DNA of 64,000 nucleotides from Morganella morganii (lineage in GTDB: Bacteria; Pseudomonadota; Gammaproteobacteria; Enterobacterales; Enterobacteriaceae), in NCBI RefSeq assembly GCF_019242955.1, contig NZ_CP066129.1, positions 1,178,001-1,242,000 of the forward strand, read 5' to 3'. Numbering within the stretch: the stretch's first letter is position 1; each line of letters opens with the position of its first letter. A model generated the notes under the pieces. That model saw nothing but the letters and a program-made list of their open reading frames with translations. It was not told the DNA's origin and searched no databases. The position numbers and the translations under genes were made by a program. Below, one piece after another: positions 38,476 through 49,247 of the stretch.

Positions 38476-39725
38476 CAGTCATTCTTCAGTAAATGATTAA
38501 AAAATTCGATTTCAACGGTGTCACCGGCGGCAACCGCACCGCGTTCACGCTCCAGCACAATAAAGCAGTTAGCGAGGCTGAAAGAACTGAAAATATGTGA
38601 GCCCTGATCGCCGGTGGTTCTGACCACCATCTGACCCTGTTCATTCACCCCGGCAATACCGCGCTGGAAGTCCAGACGACCGGCAGATTTCTTCAGCGGC
38701 GTGGTGGCGACGGCTTTAAAGCGCACCGGCGGCTGCCACTGGCTGAAACCGGACAGACGGGCAATCAGCGGCTGCACCAGCTCATAGAACGTCACGGTGG
38801 TGGAAACCGGGTTACCCGGCAGGCCGCAGAACCAGGCGTTGTTCAGTTTACCGAAAGCAAACGGTTTGCCCGGTTTGATCGCCAGTTTCCAGAAATTAAT
38901 TTTACCGATCTCATCGAGGATCTGTTTGGTGTAATCCGCTTCCCCGACAGACACGCCGCCGCTGCTGATCACCAGATCGGCCAGTGCATCGGCCTTTTCA
39001 AAGGTGGCGCGCAGAATCTCCGGGTTATCCGGGATCACACCGAGGTCAATTACGTCACAACCGAGTTTTTCCAGCATCAGACGAACCGCAAACCGGTTAG
39101 TATCATAAATCTGTCCGTCACCCAGCGGCTGGCCGACAGCCTGCAATTCATCGCCGGTGGAGAATACCGCTACTTTCAGTTTGCGTACCACAGATAATTC
39201 TGCCAGACCGAGGGAGGCGATCAGCGGAAGCTGGGCGGCAGCCAGTTTGGCGCCTGCCGGTAAAACTTCGCTGTGCTGCGCGATATCCTCACCGATGCGG
39301 CGGATATTCTGCCCGGCGGTAATGCCGGCAGTAAAGGTGATACCGGCATCTGACACTTCTGCTTCTTCCTGCATCACCACGGTATCCACACCCGCCGGTA
39401 CCGGGGCACCGGTCATAATACGGACACATTGTCCTGCCGGTAATGCGCCGTTAAACGGTACACCGGCCAGTGCCCGGCCAGCCACCGGCAGCGGGGTTTT
39501 TCCGTCCCAATCCGCCAGGCGCAGCCCGTAACCATCCATTGCGGAATTATCAAATGGCGGTACATTGATCGGCGAAATAACGGGTGCGGCAGTGATCCGC
39601 CCGGCAGCATCCGTCAGCGCGATCGTTTCCGTACCGGTGATCGCGGCCGGGGTCGCGAGCAGCTTATCCAGTGCTTCCTGTAAAGAGATTAACGAAGAGG
39701 TGTGACTTTCTGTCGGATTAGCCAT
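38475..39725 (-). CDS. moeA: molybdopterin molybdenumtransferase MoeA
   Basis: MoeA inserts molybdate into adenylated molybdopterin. The 416-residue protein has [14 protein letters not shown] near the N-terminus, [52 protein letters not shown] and [18 protein letters not shown], all hallmarks of the family. It heads a moeA-moeB operon, as in E. coli. Confidence 0.96.
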   Translation of the reverse strand: MANPTESHTSSLISLQEALDKLLATPAAITGTETIALTDAAGRITAAPVISPINVPPFDNSAMDGYGLRLADWDGKTPLPVAGRALAGVPFNGALPAGQCVRIMTGAPVPAGVDTVVMQEEAEVSDAGITFTAGITAGQNIRRIGEDIAQHSEVLPAGAKLAAAQLPLIASLGLAELSVVRKLKVAVFSTGDELQAVGQPLGDGQIYDTNRFAVRLMLEKLGCDVIDLGVIPDNPEILRATFEKADALADLVISSGGVSVGEADYTKQILDEIGKINFWKLAIKPGKPFAFGKLNNAWFCGLPGNPVSTTVTFYELVQPLIARLSGFSQWQPPVRFKAVATTPLKKSAGRLDFQRGIAGVNEQGQMVVRTTGDQGSHIFSSFSLANCFIVLERERGAVAAGDTVEIEFFNHLLKND

Positions 39726-39927
39726 GATGCTGTTTCACTCCCGGTGCCCGCAGGGCGCAGATAAAACGGATAATAAAGAGAAAGACATTATGGCAGACTT
39801 ACTGGTCAAGTTGAATGATATGGCACAAAAGCGTGAGCTACAGATATGATTTCGGAAGTGATTATTGCATTTTAAAGTCTTCTTTTGGTATAACGATATT
39901 ACAAATTATTAACATATTGTATTTCAT

Positions 39928-41097
39928 ATGACGACATCTCACTCCGCCCGTCAGACAACGGCGCTTCATATTGCAGTCAGTGGTTTTCTTGCGCTGGTGG
40001 TCGCCATGGGAATAGGGCGCTTTGCCTTTACCCCGCAGGTGCCGCTGATGATTGACGAGCATCAGCTTGATCTGACAACCGCCGGTATTGTCGCTGCCTG
40101 GAATTACCTCGGTTATCTTGCCGGGTCCTTTGATGCCATGCGGGCAAAACGCGGCATTGAGCTGCGGTTGTGGACCGGGTTATGGGGCGCGGTGATTATC
40201 ACACTGCTGTCAGCGGTGATTTCCGGCGCGGTGCTGCACAGTATCGCACGTTTTTTTTTCGGCTGGGCGAGCGGCTGGACACTGGTACTCGCCGCTGCCT
40301 GGACCAATGATGCGCTGGCAAAACTCAACCGGCCGGCACTGAGTGTTGCGGTTTACGGCGGAACCGGTACCGGGATTCTGCTGTGCGGACTGGCGGCCAT
40401 CGGCATTCAGGGTTTATCACTGACCGCCTCGCAGGGCTGGTGGATCTATGGTGCCGCGGCGCTGGTGTTCAGTCTGTATGTCAGCCGCTATCTGCCGCGT
40501 CCGGGAGAACTGAGTACCGGCGCCTCCCCGCACAGCAAGCCGGTGATGACGCCGAAAATCCGTCGTTTATTGTGGAGCTATGCTCTGGCCGGGTTCGGCT
40601 ATATCCTGCCCGCCACGTTTTTATCGCAGATGGCAGCGGCACGTTTTCCCGGCAGCCTGTTTGCTCAGTTTGTCTGGCCGGTATTTGGTATCGCAGCTGT
40701 TGCCGGTATCGCTGCCGCAATTGCCGCGCGGCATTTTTTCACGCCGCAGCGGCGGCTGGCAATCACCCTCTGGGCACAGGCAGCGGGTATTCTGGCGGCG
40801 GAAGTGATGCCGGGTATCAGTGGTCTGGCAGTCAGTGCCTTTCTGGTCGGCGGCGGCCTGATGGCGGCAGTGCAGCTGGCATTCCAGTGCGGACGCGAAC
40901 TGGCTCCGGAGCACGGCCGCTATATGGCCGGGCTGCTGACCACCTGGTATGCCGTCGGACAGCTCGGCGGCCCGCTGGTATCCTCGGTTTCCGCATATTT
41001 TACCGGTAAACTGGAACCGGCACTGTGGGTCGCCTTTGCGGCACTGATTATCGGTGGATTGCTGGTGTTCCGTGATCGCAGTGATATAAACGAATAA
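39928..41097 (+). CDS. YbfB/YjiJ-family MFS transporter
   Basis: This 389-residue membrane protein has about twelve hydrophobic segments. The N-terminus (GFLALVVAMGIGRFAFTPQVPLM), AGIVAAWNYLGYLAGSFDAMRA and a late HGRYMAGLLTTWYAVGQLGGPLVS are typical of the YbfB/YjiJ group of the major facilitator superfamily. The substrate is not known. No clear ribosome-binding site precedes the ATG. It is divergent from moeA and ends in its own terminator. Confidence 0.85.
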   Translation: MTTSHSARQTTALHIAVSGFLALVVAMGIGRFAFTPQVPLMIDEHQLDLTTAGIVAAWNYLGYLAGSFDAMRAKRGIELRLWTGLWGAVIITLLSAVISGAVLHSIARFFFGWASGWTLVLAAAWTNDALAKLNRPALSVAVYGGTGTGILLCGLAAIGIQGLSLTASQGWWIYGAAALVFSLYVSRYLPRPGELSTGASPHSKPVMTPKIRRLLWSYALAGFGYILPATFLSQMAAARFPGSLFAQFVWPVFGIAAVAGIAAAIAARHFFTPQRRLAITLWAQAAGILAAEVMPGISGLAVSAFLVGGGLMAAVQLAFQCGRELAPEHGRYMAGLLTTWYAVGQLGGPLVSSVSAYFTGKLEPALWVAFAALIIGGLLVFRDRSDINE

Positions 41098-41107
41098 TTA
41101 TCTCATG

Positions 41108-41146
41108 GATAACAGGTTTATTATTTATTAATCCTGTTATCTTTTT
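41108..41146 (+). terminator. terminator of the MFS gene
   Basis: GATAACAGG (41108-41116) and CCTGTTATC (41133-41141) form a perfect 9-bp stem with an AT-rich loop, followed by TTTTT. It insulates the downstream small-gene pair. Confidence 0.8.
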
Positions 41147-41269
41147 AATTAATTAAAAATAAAAAACAGAGAACTAAAAAAACGGGTTTATCACTTAACC
41201 GGTTTATGCTTTATTTAATTTTCAGGGCATAAAGTCATCATAATGAAAAATAACCGGTAATCATTCCTG

Positions 41270-41491
41270 ATGAGAAAGAAAAATATTCTTAAGAAGGTAA
41301 TTAATGATCTGAAAGATACACGCTTGCTGTCCATGAATGTCAGTATGGTACTGACGCCACTGATGGTCACGCACTCATCACTGCGCATTGTCAGGCCGGA
41401 TAATGTGATGACTGATGTCTTTCTTACACCGGTGATTTATGTGGGATTCTATGTTCTGACAAAAAAGATACTGTATTTTATATTTGAATAA
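41270..41491 (+). CDS. small basic membrane protein, possible microcin immunity protein
   Basis: This 73-residue protein has a basic head (MRKKNILKKVINDLKD), a moderately hydrophobic middle (LSMNVSMVLTPLMV) and a hydrophobic C-terminal segment (VFLTPVIYVGFYVLTKKILYFIF). I recognise no family. It sits 14 bases upstream of the microcin-like precursor on the same strand. Small basic membrane proteins next to class II microcin genes are commonly the self-immunity factors, so that is the proposed role. The ribosome-binding site is weak. The region is much more AT-rich than its neighbours. Confidence 0.6.
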   Translation: MRKKNILKKVINDLKDTRLLSMNVSMVLTPLMVTHSSLRIVRPDNVMTDVFLTPVIYVGFYVLTKKILYFIFE

Positions 41492-41505
41492 TTGAGAGGT
41501 TAATT

Positions 41506-41694
41506 ATGAAAGAATTAAATCAGGAACAATTATTGTCTGTTTCAGGTGCAGGGTTTATTTCTGCAGGTGTGATTTTCGCCGGTATTGCATTTGATGTCAG
41601 TGCTGCAATGATTTCAAATATCACCCGGAGCAGCGAAGAAATTGTTTTTGCTGATCATAAGGATATTTCCCGTCTCCGTTATGAGGTTATATAA
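41506..41694 (+). CDS. class II microcin-like precursor with double-glycine-type leader
   Basis: This 62-residue peptide starts with MKELNQEQLLSVSGA. The leader fits the double-glycine class exported and cut by C39-peptidase ABC transporters: Leu at -12, Leu at -7, Val at -4, Gly at -2, Ala at -1. Cutting after Gly-Ala would release 47 residues that begin with a small-residue hydrophobic stretch (GFISAGVIFAGIAFDVSAAM) and end with a charged tail (DISRLRYEVI). No cysteines are present. A GAGAGG site precedes the ATG. No exporter or maturation gene is next to it, so export would need a transporter elsewhere. The reading as a microcin is inference from the leader and the gene pair. Confidence 0.65.
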   Translation: MKELNQEQLLSVSGAGFISAGVIFAGIAFDVSAAMISNITRSSEEIVFADHKDISRLRYEVI

Positions 41695-41918
41695 CACATC
41701 TGTTATCCGGCATTTTTCCGGTAAATGTTTTCGTTATTTTTTTCCGGCTGATATCCGTAGTATTAACAGGGATTTCCGGTGCAAACTTTTCATCACCAAA
41801 ACCACAAAATGGATTAACAAAACGGCGTATTGCTCTAAAATAGCAGGGCGGCGGGTATTGACCGGCCGCCGGGTGCAACACAGCACCGGGAGTCACCTGA
41901 AAAATAGTCGGAGAAGGT

Positions 41919-42578
41919 ATGTCATCATTAAGCCGGGAAGCAGAACTTGTCCACGCCGCGCTGATCGCACGCGGGCTGGAGACACCATTGCGGGAGCAGA
42001 CACTGCCGCCGGAAACCCGTAAGGTTCAGATTGAAGCGCACATGACAGAAATTATGAAGCTGCTCAATCTCGACCTGAGCGACGACAGTCTGGCAGATAC
42101 CCCGAAACGTATCGCGAAGATGTATGTGGATGAAATTTTTTCAGGGCTGGATTATCACAATTTCCCGAAAATCACCCTGATTGAAAATAAAATGAAAGTG
42201 GATGAGATGGTGACGGTCCGTGATATCACGCTGACCAGCACCTGTGAACATCACTTTGTCACTATCGACGGTAAAGCCACGGTGGCGTATATCCCGAAAG
42301 ACACGGTTATCGGGTTATCGAAGATTAACCGGATTGTGCAGTTTTTTGCTCAGCGTCCGCAGGTGCAGGAGCGTCTGACACAGCAGATTTTACTGGCGCT
42401 TCAGACGCTGCTCGGAACCACCAACGTGGCGGTATCCATTGATGCGGTGCATTATTGTGTCAAAGCCCGCGGTATCCGCGATGCGACCAGTACCACCACC
42501 ACCACCTCACTGGGCGGATTATTTAAATCCAGCCAGAACACCCGCCAGGAATTCCTGCGCGCAGCCCGTCATATTTAA
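41919..42578 (+). CDS. folE: GTP cyclohydrolase I FolE
   Basis: FolE converts GTP to 7,8-dihydroneopterin triphosphate, the first step of folate synthesis. The 219-residue enzyme has the zinc and active-site segment [35 protein letters not shown] and [15 protein letters not shown] precedes the ATG ([15 protein letters not shown]), which aligns with E. coli FolE. It ends 3 bases before yeiB. Confidence 0.97.
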   Translation: MSSLSREAELVHAALIARGLETPLREQTLPPETRKVQIEAHMTEIMKLLNLDLSDDSLADTPKRIAKMYVDEIFSGLDYHNFPKITLIENKMKVDEMVTVRDITLTSTCEHHFVTIDGKATVAYIPKDTVIGLSKINRIVQFFAQRPQVQERLTQQILLALQTLLGTTNVAVSIDAVHYCVKARGIRDATSTTTTTSLGGLFKSSQNTRQEFLRAARHI

Positions 42579-42581
42579 CCG

Positions 42582-43733
42582 ATGACATTGTCTGCCACTC
42601 CCGCCTCTGCACGTATTGATGTTCTCGATATGGTGCGGGGGCTGGCCGTTCTCGGTATTTTTATCCTCAACATCAGCGGGTTCGCCCTGCCGTCCGCAGC
42701 CTATCTGAACCCGGTCTATATTCCGTCAGCGTCAGGAACGGATGTCACGACCTGGGCGGTACTGAGCGTACTGGTGCAGGGTAAATTCCTCGGTATGTTT
42801 GCGCTGCTGTTTGGTGCGACACTGATGATGCTCAGCCGCTACAGTCAGTCATGGAATATGGGGCGGTTGCTGGTGCTGGGGGTTATCGGTCTGCTGCATA
42901 CGGCGCTGCTCTGGAGCGGGGATATCCTGCTGATGTACAGCCTGACCGGCGTGGCCGCCTGCTGGATCATCCATAATGTTTCCTCCCGCTGGTGGCTGAA
43001 GCTGGTACCGGTGCTGGTCCTGACCGGATTGTTTTTATTGTTTTTCCTGTTATCGGAAGACGGTGAGCTGAAACTGCTGTACTGGCAGCCGTCGCAGGAA
43101 ATGCTGGATTATGAAGTGCTGATCGCCAACACTGGTGGCATTGCAGGTATGCTGGACAGAATCAGCACCATCAGCGGCATGCTGATGATGATGGTGGTTC
43201 AGTATGGCTGGCAATTACTGGCGATGATGTTGCTGGGAGCCGTGCTGATGAAAAATGGCTGGCTGAAAGGGGCATTTCCGCTGTCTCACTACCGGCGGCT
43301 GGCGGCATTGCTGCTGATCCCGTCACTGCTGTTACAGGCTGTTGTTGTGTGGATGGAATACCTGAACGGCTGGAGCGTCTTCTGGTTAGGCACTGTCGGG
43401 TATCCGCTCGCCGATATTTTACAGCCGGTGCAGGCCACCGGGCTTATCGCACTGTTTTACGGTTTGCAGCCGCAGTTAAAACCGGTTTCGGCCTGTTTAC
43501 AGCGGGTCGGGCGTACAGCCCTGAGCAGTTATCTGCTGCAATCGGTGTGCGGGGTGATAGTGTTTGAGTACTTCGGTTATTTCGGTCAGTTTGATCGCCT
43601 GACGCTGCTGGCGTTTGTGCCGCTGATGTGGATGATTAACATTTTATTCTCCACTCTGTGGCTGCGTTACTTTTCTCAGGGACCGGCGGAGTGGTTATGG
43701 CGGAAAGCAGCCGGTAAACTGGCTGCCCGCTGA
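42582..43733 (+). CDS. yeiB: DUF418-family inner membrane protein YeiB
   Basis: This 383-residue protein with about ten membrane segments starts RIDVLDMVRGLAVLGIFILN and has FLGMFALLFGATLMML and GLLHTALLWSGDILLMYSL. The C-terminal half holds the DUF418 domain (GRTALSSYLLQSV). Its function is unknown; the family is distantly related to membrane acyltransferases. folE-yeiB adjacency is kept in E. coli. Confidence 0.9.
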   Translation: MTLSATPASARIDVLDMVRGLAVLGIFILNISGFALPSAAYLNPVYIPSASGTDVTTWAVLSVLVQGKFLGMFALLFGATLMMLSRYSQSWNMGRLLVLGVIGLLHTALLWSGDILLMYSLTGVAACWIIHNVSSRWWLKLVPVLVLTGLFLLFFLLSEDGELKLLYWQPSQEMLDYEVLIANTGGIAGMLDRISTISGMLMMMVVQYGWQLLAMMLLGAVLMKNGWLKGAFPLSHYRRLAALLLIPSLLLQAVVVWMEYLNGWSVFWLGTVGYPLADILQPVQATGLIALFYGLQPQLKPVSACLQRVGRTALSSYLLQSVCGVIVFEYFGYFGQFDRLTLLAFVPLMWMINILFSTLWLRYFSQGPAEWLWRKAAGKLAAR

Positions 43734-43740
43734 AGTGATA

Positions 43741-44568
<828 letters not shown>

Positions 44569-44616
44569 CTAAGATTACTTGAGCGGGGAAAAGCTGGCAA
44601 GGGTGAAAAAAAGAAT

Positions 44617-44640
44617 AAAACCCGCACAGAGGCGGGTTTT
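44617..44640 (-). terminator. maeA terminator
   Basis: AAAACCCGC / GCGGGTTTT with a 6-base loop starts 25 bases after the maeA stop. On the minus strand the stem runs into TTTTATTC. Confidence 0.8.
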
Positions 44641-44664
44641 CAGTGACAGTTCACCGGCTATTCG

Positions 44665-46362
44665 TCAGAAAGATGTCCGGCGGTAAACACGATATTCCGG
44701 ATGCCAGAAGTTGCGTTCGATAGCTTCATCGAGAGCGCCGTCAGAGGTGACGGTGGCAACACCCTGGATCTGTGCTTCCTTGGCAACCTGTTTGGCGATG
44801 ATACGGGACACTTTTTTGATATCCTCGATATCCGGCAGTAACGAACCTTCGCCGTTGATAACCATCGGCGAACAATCAGCCAGTGCACGGCTTGCGGTCA
44901 TCATCATACCGTCAGTCACACGTTTGGCACCGGCAGCCAGCACTCCCAGACCAATCCCCGGGAAGATAAAGGAGTTGTTGCACTGAGAGATAGGATAGGT
45001 TTTATCCTTATAAATCACCGGATTGAACGGACTGCCGGTCGCAACCAGTGCATGGCCGTCTGTCCAGGCGATAATATCTTCCGGACGCGCTTCCACGCGG
45101 GAGGTCGGGTTAGACAGCGGCATGACCACCGGACGCTCACAGTTTTTGTGCATTTCACGGATAATCTCTTCCGTAAACAGCCCCGGCTGACCGGAAACCC
45201 CGATAAGCACCGTCGGTTTGGCGTTACGGACCACATCTTCAAGCGAAATGGCATCATTCTGCACATCCCAGTCCGCAATAATGTCACTTTTGGTGATCAG
45301 TTTGCTCTGGAAGTTCAGCAGGTTCGGCAGTTTATCGGTCAGCAGACCGAATCTGTCCACCATAAAGATACGGGCACGCGCCTGCTCTTCACTCAGACCT
45401 TCGGATTTCATCTGCGCGATGATCTGCTCAGCGATACCACATCCGGCAGAGCCTGCTCCCAGGAAAGCAACGGTCTGATCTTTCAGCTGTCCGCCCGCAG
45501 CACGGCTGGCGGCGATCAGGCTGCCGAGGGTGACTGACGCGGTTCCCTGAATATCATCATTGAAGCAGCACAGCTGATCGCGGTAGCGTTCCAGCAGCGG
45601 CATCGCATTTTTCTGGGCGAAATCTTCAAACTGTAACAACACATCCGGCCAGCGGCGTTTAACGGCATTGATAAATTCATCAACAAATTCATCATACTCT
45701 TCGCCGGTAATCCGCGGATGACGCCAGCCCATATAGAGCGGGTCGTTCAGGCGCTGCTGATTATTGGTACCGACATCCAGCACGATAGGCAGGGTATACG
45801 CCGGGCTGATACCGCCGCAGGCAGTATACAGGGAGAGTTTACCAATCGGGATACCCATCCCGCCGATCCCCTGGTCACCCAGACCGAGGATCCGCTCACC
45901 ATCGGTGACCACGATGACTTTTACATTCTGCTTGGTGGCATTCTGCAGCATGTCATCAATGTAAGCGCGGTTCGGATAAGAGATAAACAGCCCGCGCGCA
46001 CGGCGGTAACTGTCTGAGAAATGCTCACAGGCCGCCCCGACTGTCGGGGTGTAAATGATAGGCATCATTTCTTTGAGGTGAGCATTGAGCAGACGGTAGA
46101 ACAGCGTTTCATTCGTATCCTGAATGTTACGCAGGTAGATATGTTTATCCGTATCGTTTTTAAAATCAGAATACTGACGATAGGCGCGTTCAGTCTGCTC
46201 TTCGATGGTCTCCACCGCTTCAGGCAGCAGGCCGTGGAGGTTGAAATTACTGCGCTCTTCTTCGGAGAAGGCGCTTCCCTTGTTCAGCAGCGGGAACTCT
46301 AACAGGATAGGGCCCGCATACGGGATATATAATGCACGTTTGCTTTCGTATTCCAGTTCCAT
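44665..46362 (-). CDS. maeA: NAD-dependent malic enzyme MaeA (SfcA)
   Basis: MaeA oxidatively decarboxylates malate to pyruvate with NAD. The 565-residue protein has the same length as the E. coli enzyme. It carries [52 protein letters not shown] (metal-binding Asp), [15 protein letters not shown] (NAD-binding) and [17 protein letters not shown]. It stands alone between sanA and cdd with its own terminator. Confidence 0.97.
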   Translation of the reverse strand: MELEYESKRALYIPYAGPILLEFPLLNKGSAFSEEERSNFNLHGLLPEAVETIEEQTERAYRQYSDFKNDTDKHIYLRNIQDTNETLFYRLLNAHLKEMMPIIYTPTVGAACEHFSDSYRRARGLFISYPNRAYIDDMLQNATKQNVKVIVVTDGERILGLGDQGIGGMGIPIGKLSLYTACGGISPAYTLPIVLDVGTNNQQRLNDPLYMGWRHPRITGEEYDEFVDEFINAVKRRWPDVLLQFEDFAQKNAMPLLERYRDQLCCFNDDIQGTASVTLGSLIAASRAAGGQLKDQTVAFLGAGSAGCGIAEQIIAQMKSEGLSEEQARARIFMVDRFGLLTDKLPNLLNFQSKLITKSDIIADWDVQNDAISLEDVVRNAKPTVLIGVSGQPGLFTEEIIREMHKNCERPVVMPLSNPTSRVEARPEDIIAWTDGHALVATGSPFNPVIYKDKTYPISQCNNSFIFPGIGLGVLAAGAKRVTDGMMMTASRALADCSPMVINGEGSLLPDIEDIKKVSRIIAKQVAKEAQIQGVATVTSDGALDEAIERNFWHPEYRVYRRTSF

Positions 46363-46559
46363 GTATGACTACTCTTTGCCAATTGACATTTTTAAGACAG
46401 GACGCACTGATCCTAAGTTATCTGAAAAATATGTACAGTAATTGTTACGAAATTAGTGATACCGATGTGTGAAAGTGAGAGGCGGGATAGATTTATATTG
46501 AGTAATCACGTAAAGGTTGATGCCCGGAACCGGTGAGCACCAACCTCAGAGGGAGAGGA

Positions 46560-47444
46560 TCAATAACTGAACAGAGCGATATCCTGACAGCCCAGGGCAT
46601 TCAGTGTGGCAGAGGTGCTTTCCCATTGTGACAGTGTGGCATTACTGCCTTCCACCAGTACAGCGCGGTGGATATCGTGCAGGTCGCCGCCCGCCATATT
46701 CATAAAGATCAATGCGGCCTGTAACGGCGGCAGCCCCGGGTTAAAGGCAGCATTTTCAATATAAGCACCGCTGTAGATGCGTCCGCGGCTGTCCTGAAGA
46801 GCCACACCGCTGTGGGAATGAGAGTACGGCGCATGGCTGCGGTTAGCCGCCTCGAGCGCTTTTCCGACCACCGCATTAGTGGCAAGGAAATGATAACCAT
46901 GATGCACCTGGTCAAACAGACGGGTTTCAATCCCCAGATCCACCGGGCCGAAAGCATGCGGCAGCAGGGTTTTCAGCGGCATAGCGGCCAGTTCCGGTAA
47001 CTGAATCAGCAGTTCTGTGCCGCTGTTCAGTTCATTCATAAACTGACGGCAATGGCCGCACGGTGTGTAATTGACGGTGACTTTGCGCAAACCGTTTTCG
47101 CCGCGCAGCCAGGCGTGGGTGATCGCGCTCTGTTCCGCGTGTACCGTTTGCTGTAACGGCACATGGCAGAACTCCATATTGGCACCGAAATAGAGGTTTC
47201 CGCTCAGTCCGTGTGCAACCGCACCCACATTAAACCGGGATACCGGTGTCACAGCACAGGCTGCCGCCAGCGGCAACATGGCCAGCGCGAGTGCATCCTC
47301 ATCAGTACCTGCGGCGTTGCAGAGTGCAGTGACCTGTTTGGCGGATAAATATCCGGGGAATGTATCAGCGCACACAATATCTGTCAGCAGTGTCTGTAAC
47401 GGGGAAGGGAGTGTGTTCAGGGCTGCATGAAAGCGGTTTTGCAT
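46560..47444 (-). CDS. cdd: cytidine deaminase Cdd
   Basis: Cdd deaminates cytidine and deoxycytidine for pyrimidine salvage. The 294-residue protein is the two-domain enterobacterial form, with [11 protein letters not shown] (zinc His and catalytic Glu) and [13 protein letters not shown] (zinc cysteines) in the catalytic half, and a degenerate second domain with [22 protein letters not shown] precedes the ATG. A strong palindrome lies 47-80 bases upstream. Order yohJ-yohK-cdd is as in E. coli. Confidence 0.96.
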   Translation of the reverse strand: MQNRFHAALNTLPSPLQTLLTDIVCADTFPGYLSAKQVTALCNAAGTDEDALALAMLPLAAACAVTPVSRFNVGAVAHGLSGNLYFGANMEFCHVPLQQTVHAEQSAITHAWLRGENGLRKVTVNYTPCGHCRQFMNELNSGTELLIQLPELAAMPLKTLLPHAFGPVDLGIETRLFDQVHHGYHFLATNAVVGKALEAANRSHAPYSHSHSGVALQDSRGRIYSGAYIENAAFNPGLPPLQAALIFMNMAGGDLHDIHRAVLVEGSNATLSQWESTSATLNALGCQDIALFSY

Positions 47445-47490
47445 AAAATGACCTCCATTATCAATAAGATCATTTTAGCGGGGAGTTGCA

Positions 47491-47524
47491 CATAATGAAC
47501 GTGATTTTTATCACGTTCATTATG
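47491..47524. promoter_or_regulatory. CRP-like 15-bp perfect inverted repeat upstream of cdd
   Basis: CATAATGAACGTGAT (47491-47505) and its exact complement (47510-47524) flank TTTT. The core is CGTGA-N6-TCACG, close to the CRP consensus TGTGA-N6-TCACA. E. coli cdd is controlled by CRP and CytR. The perfect arms are longer than a CRP site needs, and the element might also act as a hairpin after yohK. Confidence 0.6.
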
Positions 47525-47575
47525 AAACGAATGAAACAAATGCTGAATTTGCGAGATGGAACTCAAATTTTCAGG

Positions 47576-48271
47576 TTATCCGAACACAGCCAGCAGAACC
47601 GGAAAGATAAACGGCGCCATCAGAGAAGTAATAATCCCGCAGGTCATTAATGCCAGTGAGCTGTAAGCACCTTCCACATAATCGTCTTCCGCACAGCGGG
47701 CAGTACCGAGGGCGTGAGAGGCTGTCCCCATTGCCAGGCCGCGTGAGGCTTTCGTGGTGACTTTCAGTCGTTTGAACAGGGTATGGCCGAAGATAGCGCC
47801 GAGTATCCCGACGAAAATCACACAGACTGCACTGATTGCCGCGACACCGCCGATGGAATCAGAAACAGCGATCGCAATCGGAGTGGTGACTGATTTCGGC
47901 AGAATAGAGGCGGCGATTTCCGGTGTTGCGCCCATCATAAAGGCAATGGCGGTGCCGGTGACCATCGCAATCACACTCCCGGCAAAGCAGATAGTGATAA
48001 TGGATTTCCACTGTGCACGGATTTGATGCAATTGCTCATACAGCGGAAACGCCAGCGCCACCACCGCGGGTTGCAGCAGGTCGTTAAGGATACGGCTGCC
48101 CTCGAAATAGTGGTTGTATGAGATTCCGGTGAATATCAGCAGCGGAATAATAATCACGATGGATATCAGCAGCGGGTTTAATACCGGCAGCTTAAATTTA
48201 ATATAGATAGCTCTGGCGAGAAAATAGACGCCGATGGTAAGCGGGAGCGACCACCAGATATGCGTTAACAT
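47576..48271 (-). CDS. yohK: CidB/LrgB-family membrane protein YohK
   Basis: This 231-residue protein has about six to seven membrane segments and LrgB-family motifs (PLYEQLHQIRAQWKSI, PKSVTTPIAIAVSDSIGG, ASHALGTARCAEDDYVEGAYSSLALM). In Gram-positive bacteria LrgB/CidB proteins affect murein hydrolase export and lysis; in enterobacteria the role is unclear. It overlaps yohJ by 7 bases. Confidence 0.92.
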   Translation of the reverse strand: MLTHIWWSLPLTIGVYFLARAIYIKFKLPVLNPLLISIVIIIPLLIFTGISYNHYFEGSRILNDLLQPAVVALAFPLYEQLHQIRAQWKSIITICFAGSVIAMVTGTAIAFMMGATPEIAASILPKSVTTPIAIAVSDSIGGVAAISAVCVIFVGILGAIFGHTLFKRLKVTTKASRGLAMGTASHALGTARCAEDDYVEGAYSSLALMTCGIITSLMAPFIFPVLLAVFG

Positions 48272-48720
48272 TTGCGTTTCTCTTGTTGTTCGGTTTTTTC
48301 AGTTACTGCGGCAACCGCATCGGCTTCCTGTTGTTCCGGAACCGGCACATGACGGCGGTGAATAAATTCAGAACTCAGTGCAACAGCACACATGGCAATA
48401 AAAGTACTGACGACACAGGCAACCAGGATCGGAAGCAGCTGGGCGCTGAGGGTATCGTAATAGTTCATCACACCGATGCCGATCGGCAGAAATAACATTG
48501 TCATGTTTTTCATTAATAAGGTGCAGCCGGGCTGAACCCAGTGCGCCGGAACAATCTGCAGTGCGAGCAGCACAAAAAGCAGCAGCATGCCCACGATGCT
48601 GCCCGGGACGGAAAACGGCAGTAACACCGCGATAATATTGCCGGCAAACAGGCACAGATACAGGATCAGAAATGCCCGGAGATAGCGCCAGCCGGTTTCC
48701 GCTATCTGTTTTGGTTTCAT
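48265..48720 (-). CDS. yohJ: CidA/LrgA-family holin-like protein YohJ
   Basis: This 151-residue protein has four membrane segments with ILYLCLFAGNIIAVLLPFSVPGSIVGMLLLFVLLALQIVP and LFLPIGIGVMNYYD, typical of LrgA/CidA holin-like proteins that pair with YohK. AAGGAA precedes the ATG. The polar C-terminus is about 20 residues longer than in E. coli. Confidence 0.92.
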   Translation of the reverse strand: MKPKQIAETGWRYLRAFLILYLCLFAGNIIAVLLPFSVPGSIVGMLLLFVLLALQIVPAHWVQPGCTLLMKNMTMLFLPIGIGVMNYYDTLSAQLLPILVACVVSTFIAMCAVALSSEFIHRRHVPVPEQQEADAVAAVTEKTEQQEKRKC

Positions 48721-48772
48721 GATAATGTTCCTTCTTGGATGAACTCATTCATCATACAATTAACTTTTTATT

Positions 48773-48788
48773 TGTGCTACAGGTCACG
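48773..48788. promoter_or_regulatory. CRP-like site upstream of yohJ
   Basis: TGTGC-TACAGG-TCACG fits TGTGA-N6-TCACA at 8 of 10 positions and lies about 55 bases upstream of yohJ. It is the second CRP-like element of this gene cluster. Confidence 0.4.
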
Positions 48789-48892
48789 AAAAAAATAGTA
48801 TAACGGTGTGGTTGTCTTGATCGTTTTTTATACATTTATAGCCGCTAAATATTGATTGTAACGGACGTCGGGTGAAATATCAGATACAATAG

Positions 48893-48947
48893 TATCCAAT
48901 TTTTAGTCAAATTATCATTTTTGGATATTATAATGTCCAAAGGAGGT
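48893..48947 (+). promoter_or_regulatory. hipB promoter with autoregulatory-type palindrome
   Basis: TTGGATATTATAATGTCCAA (48921-48940) is a near-perfect palindrome that covers a -10 TATAAT (48929-48934). A TATCCAA at 48893-48899 mirrors its TTGGATA. E. coli HipB binds TATCC-N8-GGATA, so these look like related operator halves with different spacing. AAAGGAGG (48939-48946) is a near-ideal ribosome-binding site for ATG 48951. Confidence 0.55.
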
Positions 48948-48950
48948 CTG

Positions 48951-49247
48951 ATGCTATCCCGGCTGTTATTAACTGATGCGGATGTCAGCAAAGCATTTGC
49001 CGTCTGGCTGCGTAAAAAACGCGAAAGCCGGAAATGGTCGCGTGATGCTCTGGCTGCCCGCAGTCTGGTTCCCGCATCTACCATAAAAAAATTCGAGCTG
49101 ACCGGGCGCATATCATTCCGTCAGCTTTTAACATTATGGCAATGCCTGGATGATATCGGTGTACTTTATGATGTTGTCGATCCGAAAAAACGCACTGAGG
49201 TGAAGATACCACAGACAATAGAAGAGGTATTGAAAGATGAATTTTAA
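48951..49247 (+). CDS. hipB: HipB-like XRE-family antitoxin/repressor
   Basis: This 98-residue helix-turn-helix protein reads AFAVWLRKKRESRKWSRDALAARSLVPASTIKKFELTG, a HipB/XRE DNA-binding domain, and ends with TIEEVLKDEF. ATG 48951 is chosen over in-frame TTG 48921 and ATG 48933 because of the AGGAGG site; the earlier starts would lie in the operator. It overlaps the following hipA-like gene by 11 bases, the usual toxin-antitoxin coupling. Confidence 0.85.
   Translation: MLSRLLLTDADVSKAFAVWLRKKRESRKWSRDALAARSLVPASTIKKFELTGRISFRQLLTLWQCLDDIGVLYDVVDPKKRTEVKIPQTIEEVLKDEF

Noticed and set aside
41642-42022. Plus-strand frame after the microcin-like gene
   Set aside because: It mostly overlaps folE in another frame and has an unlikely composition.
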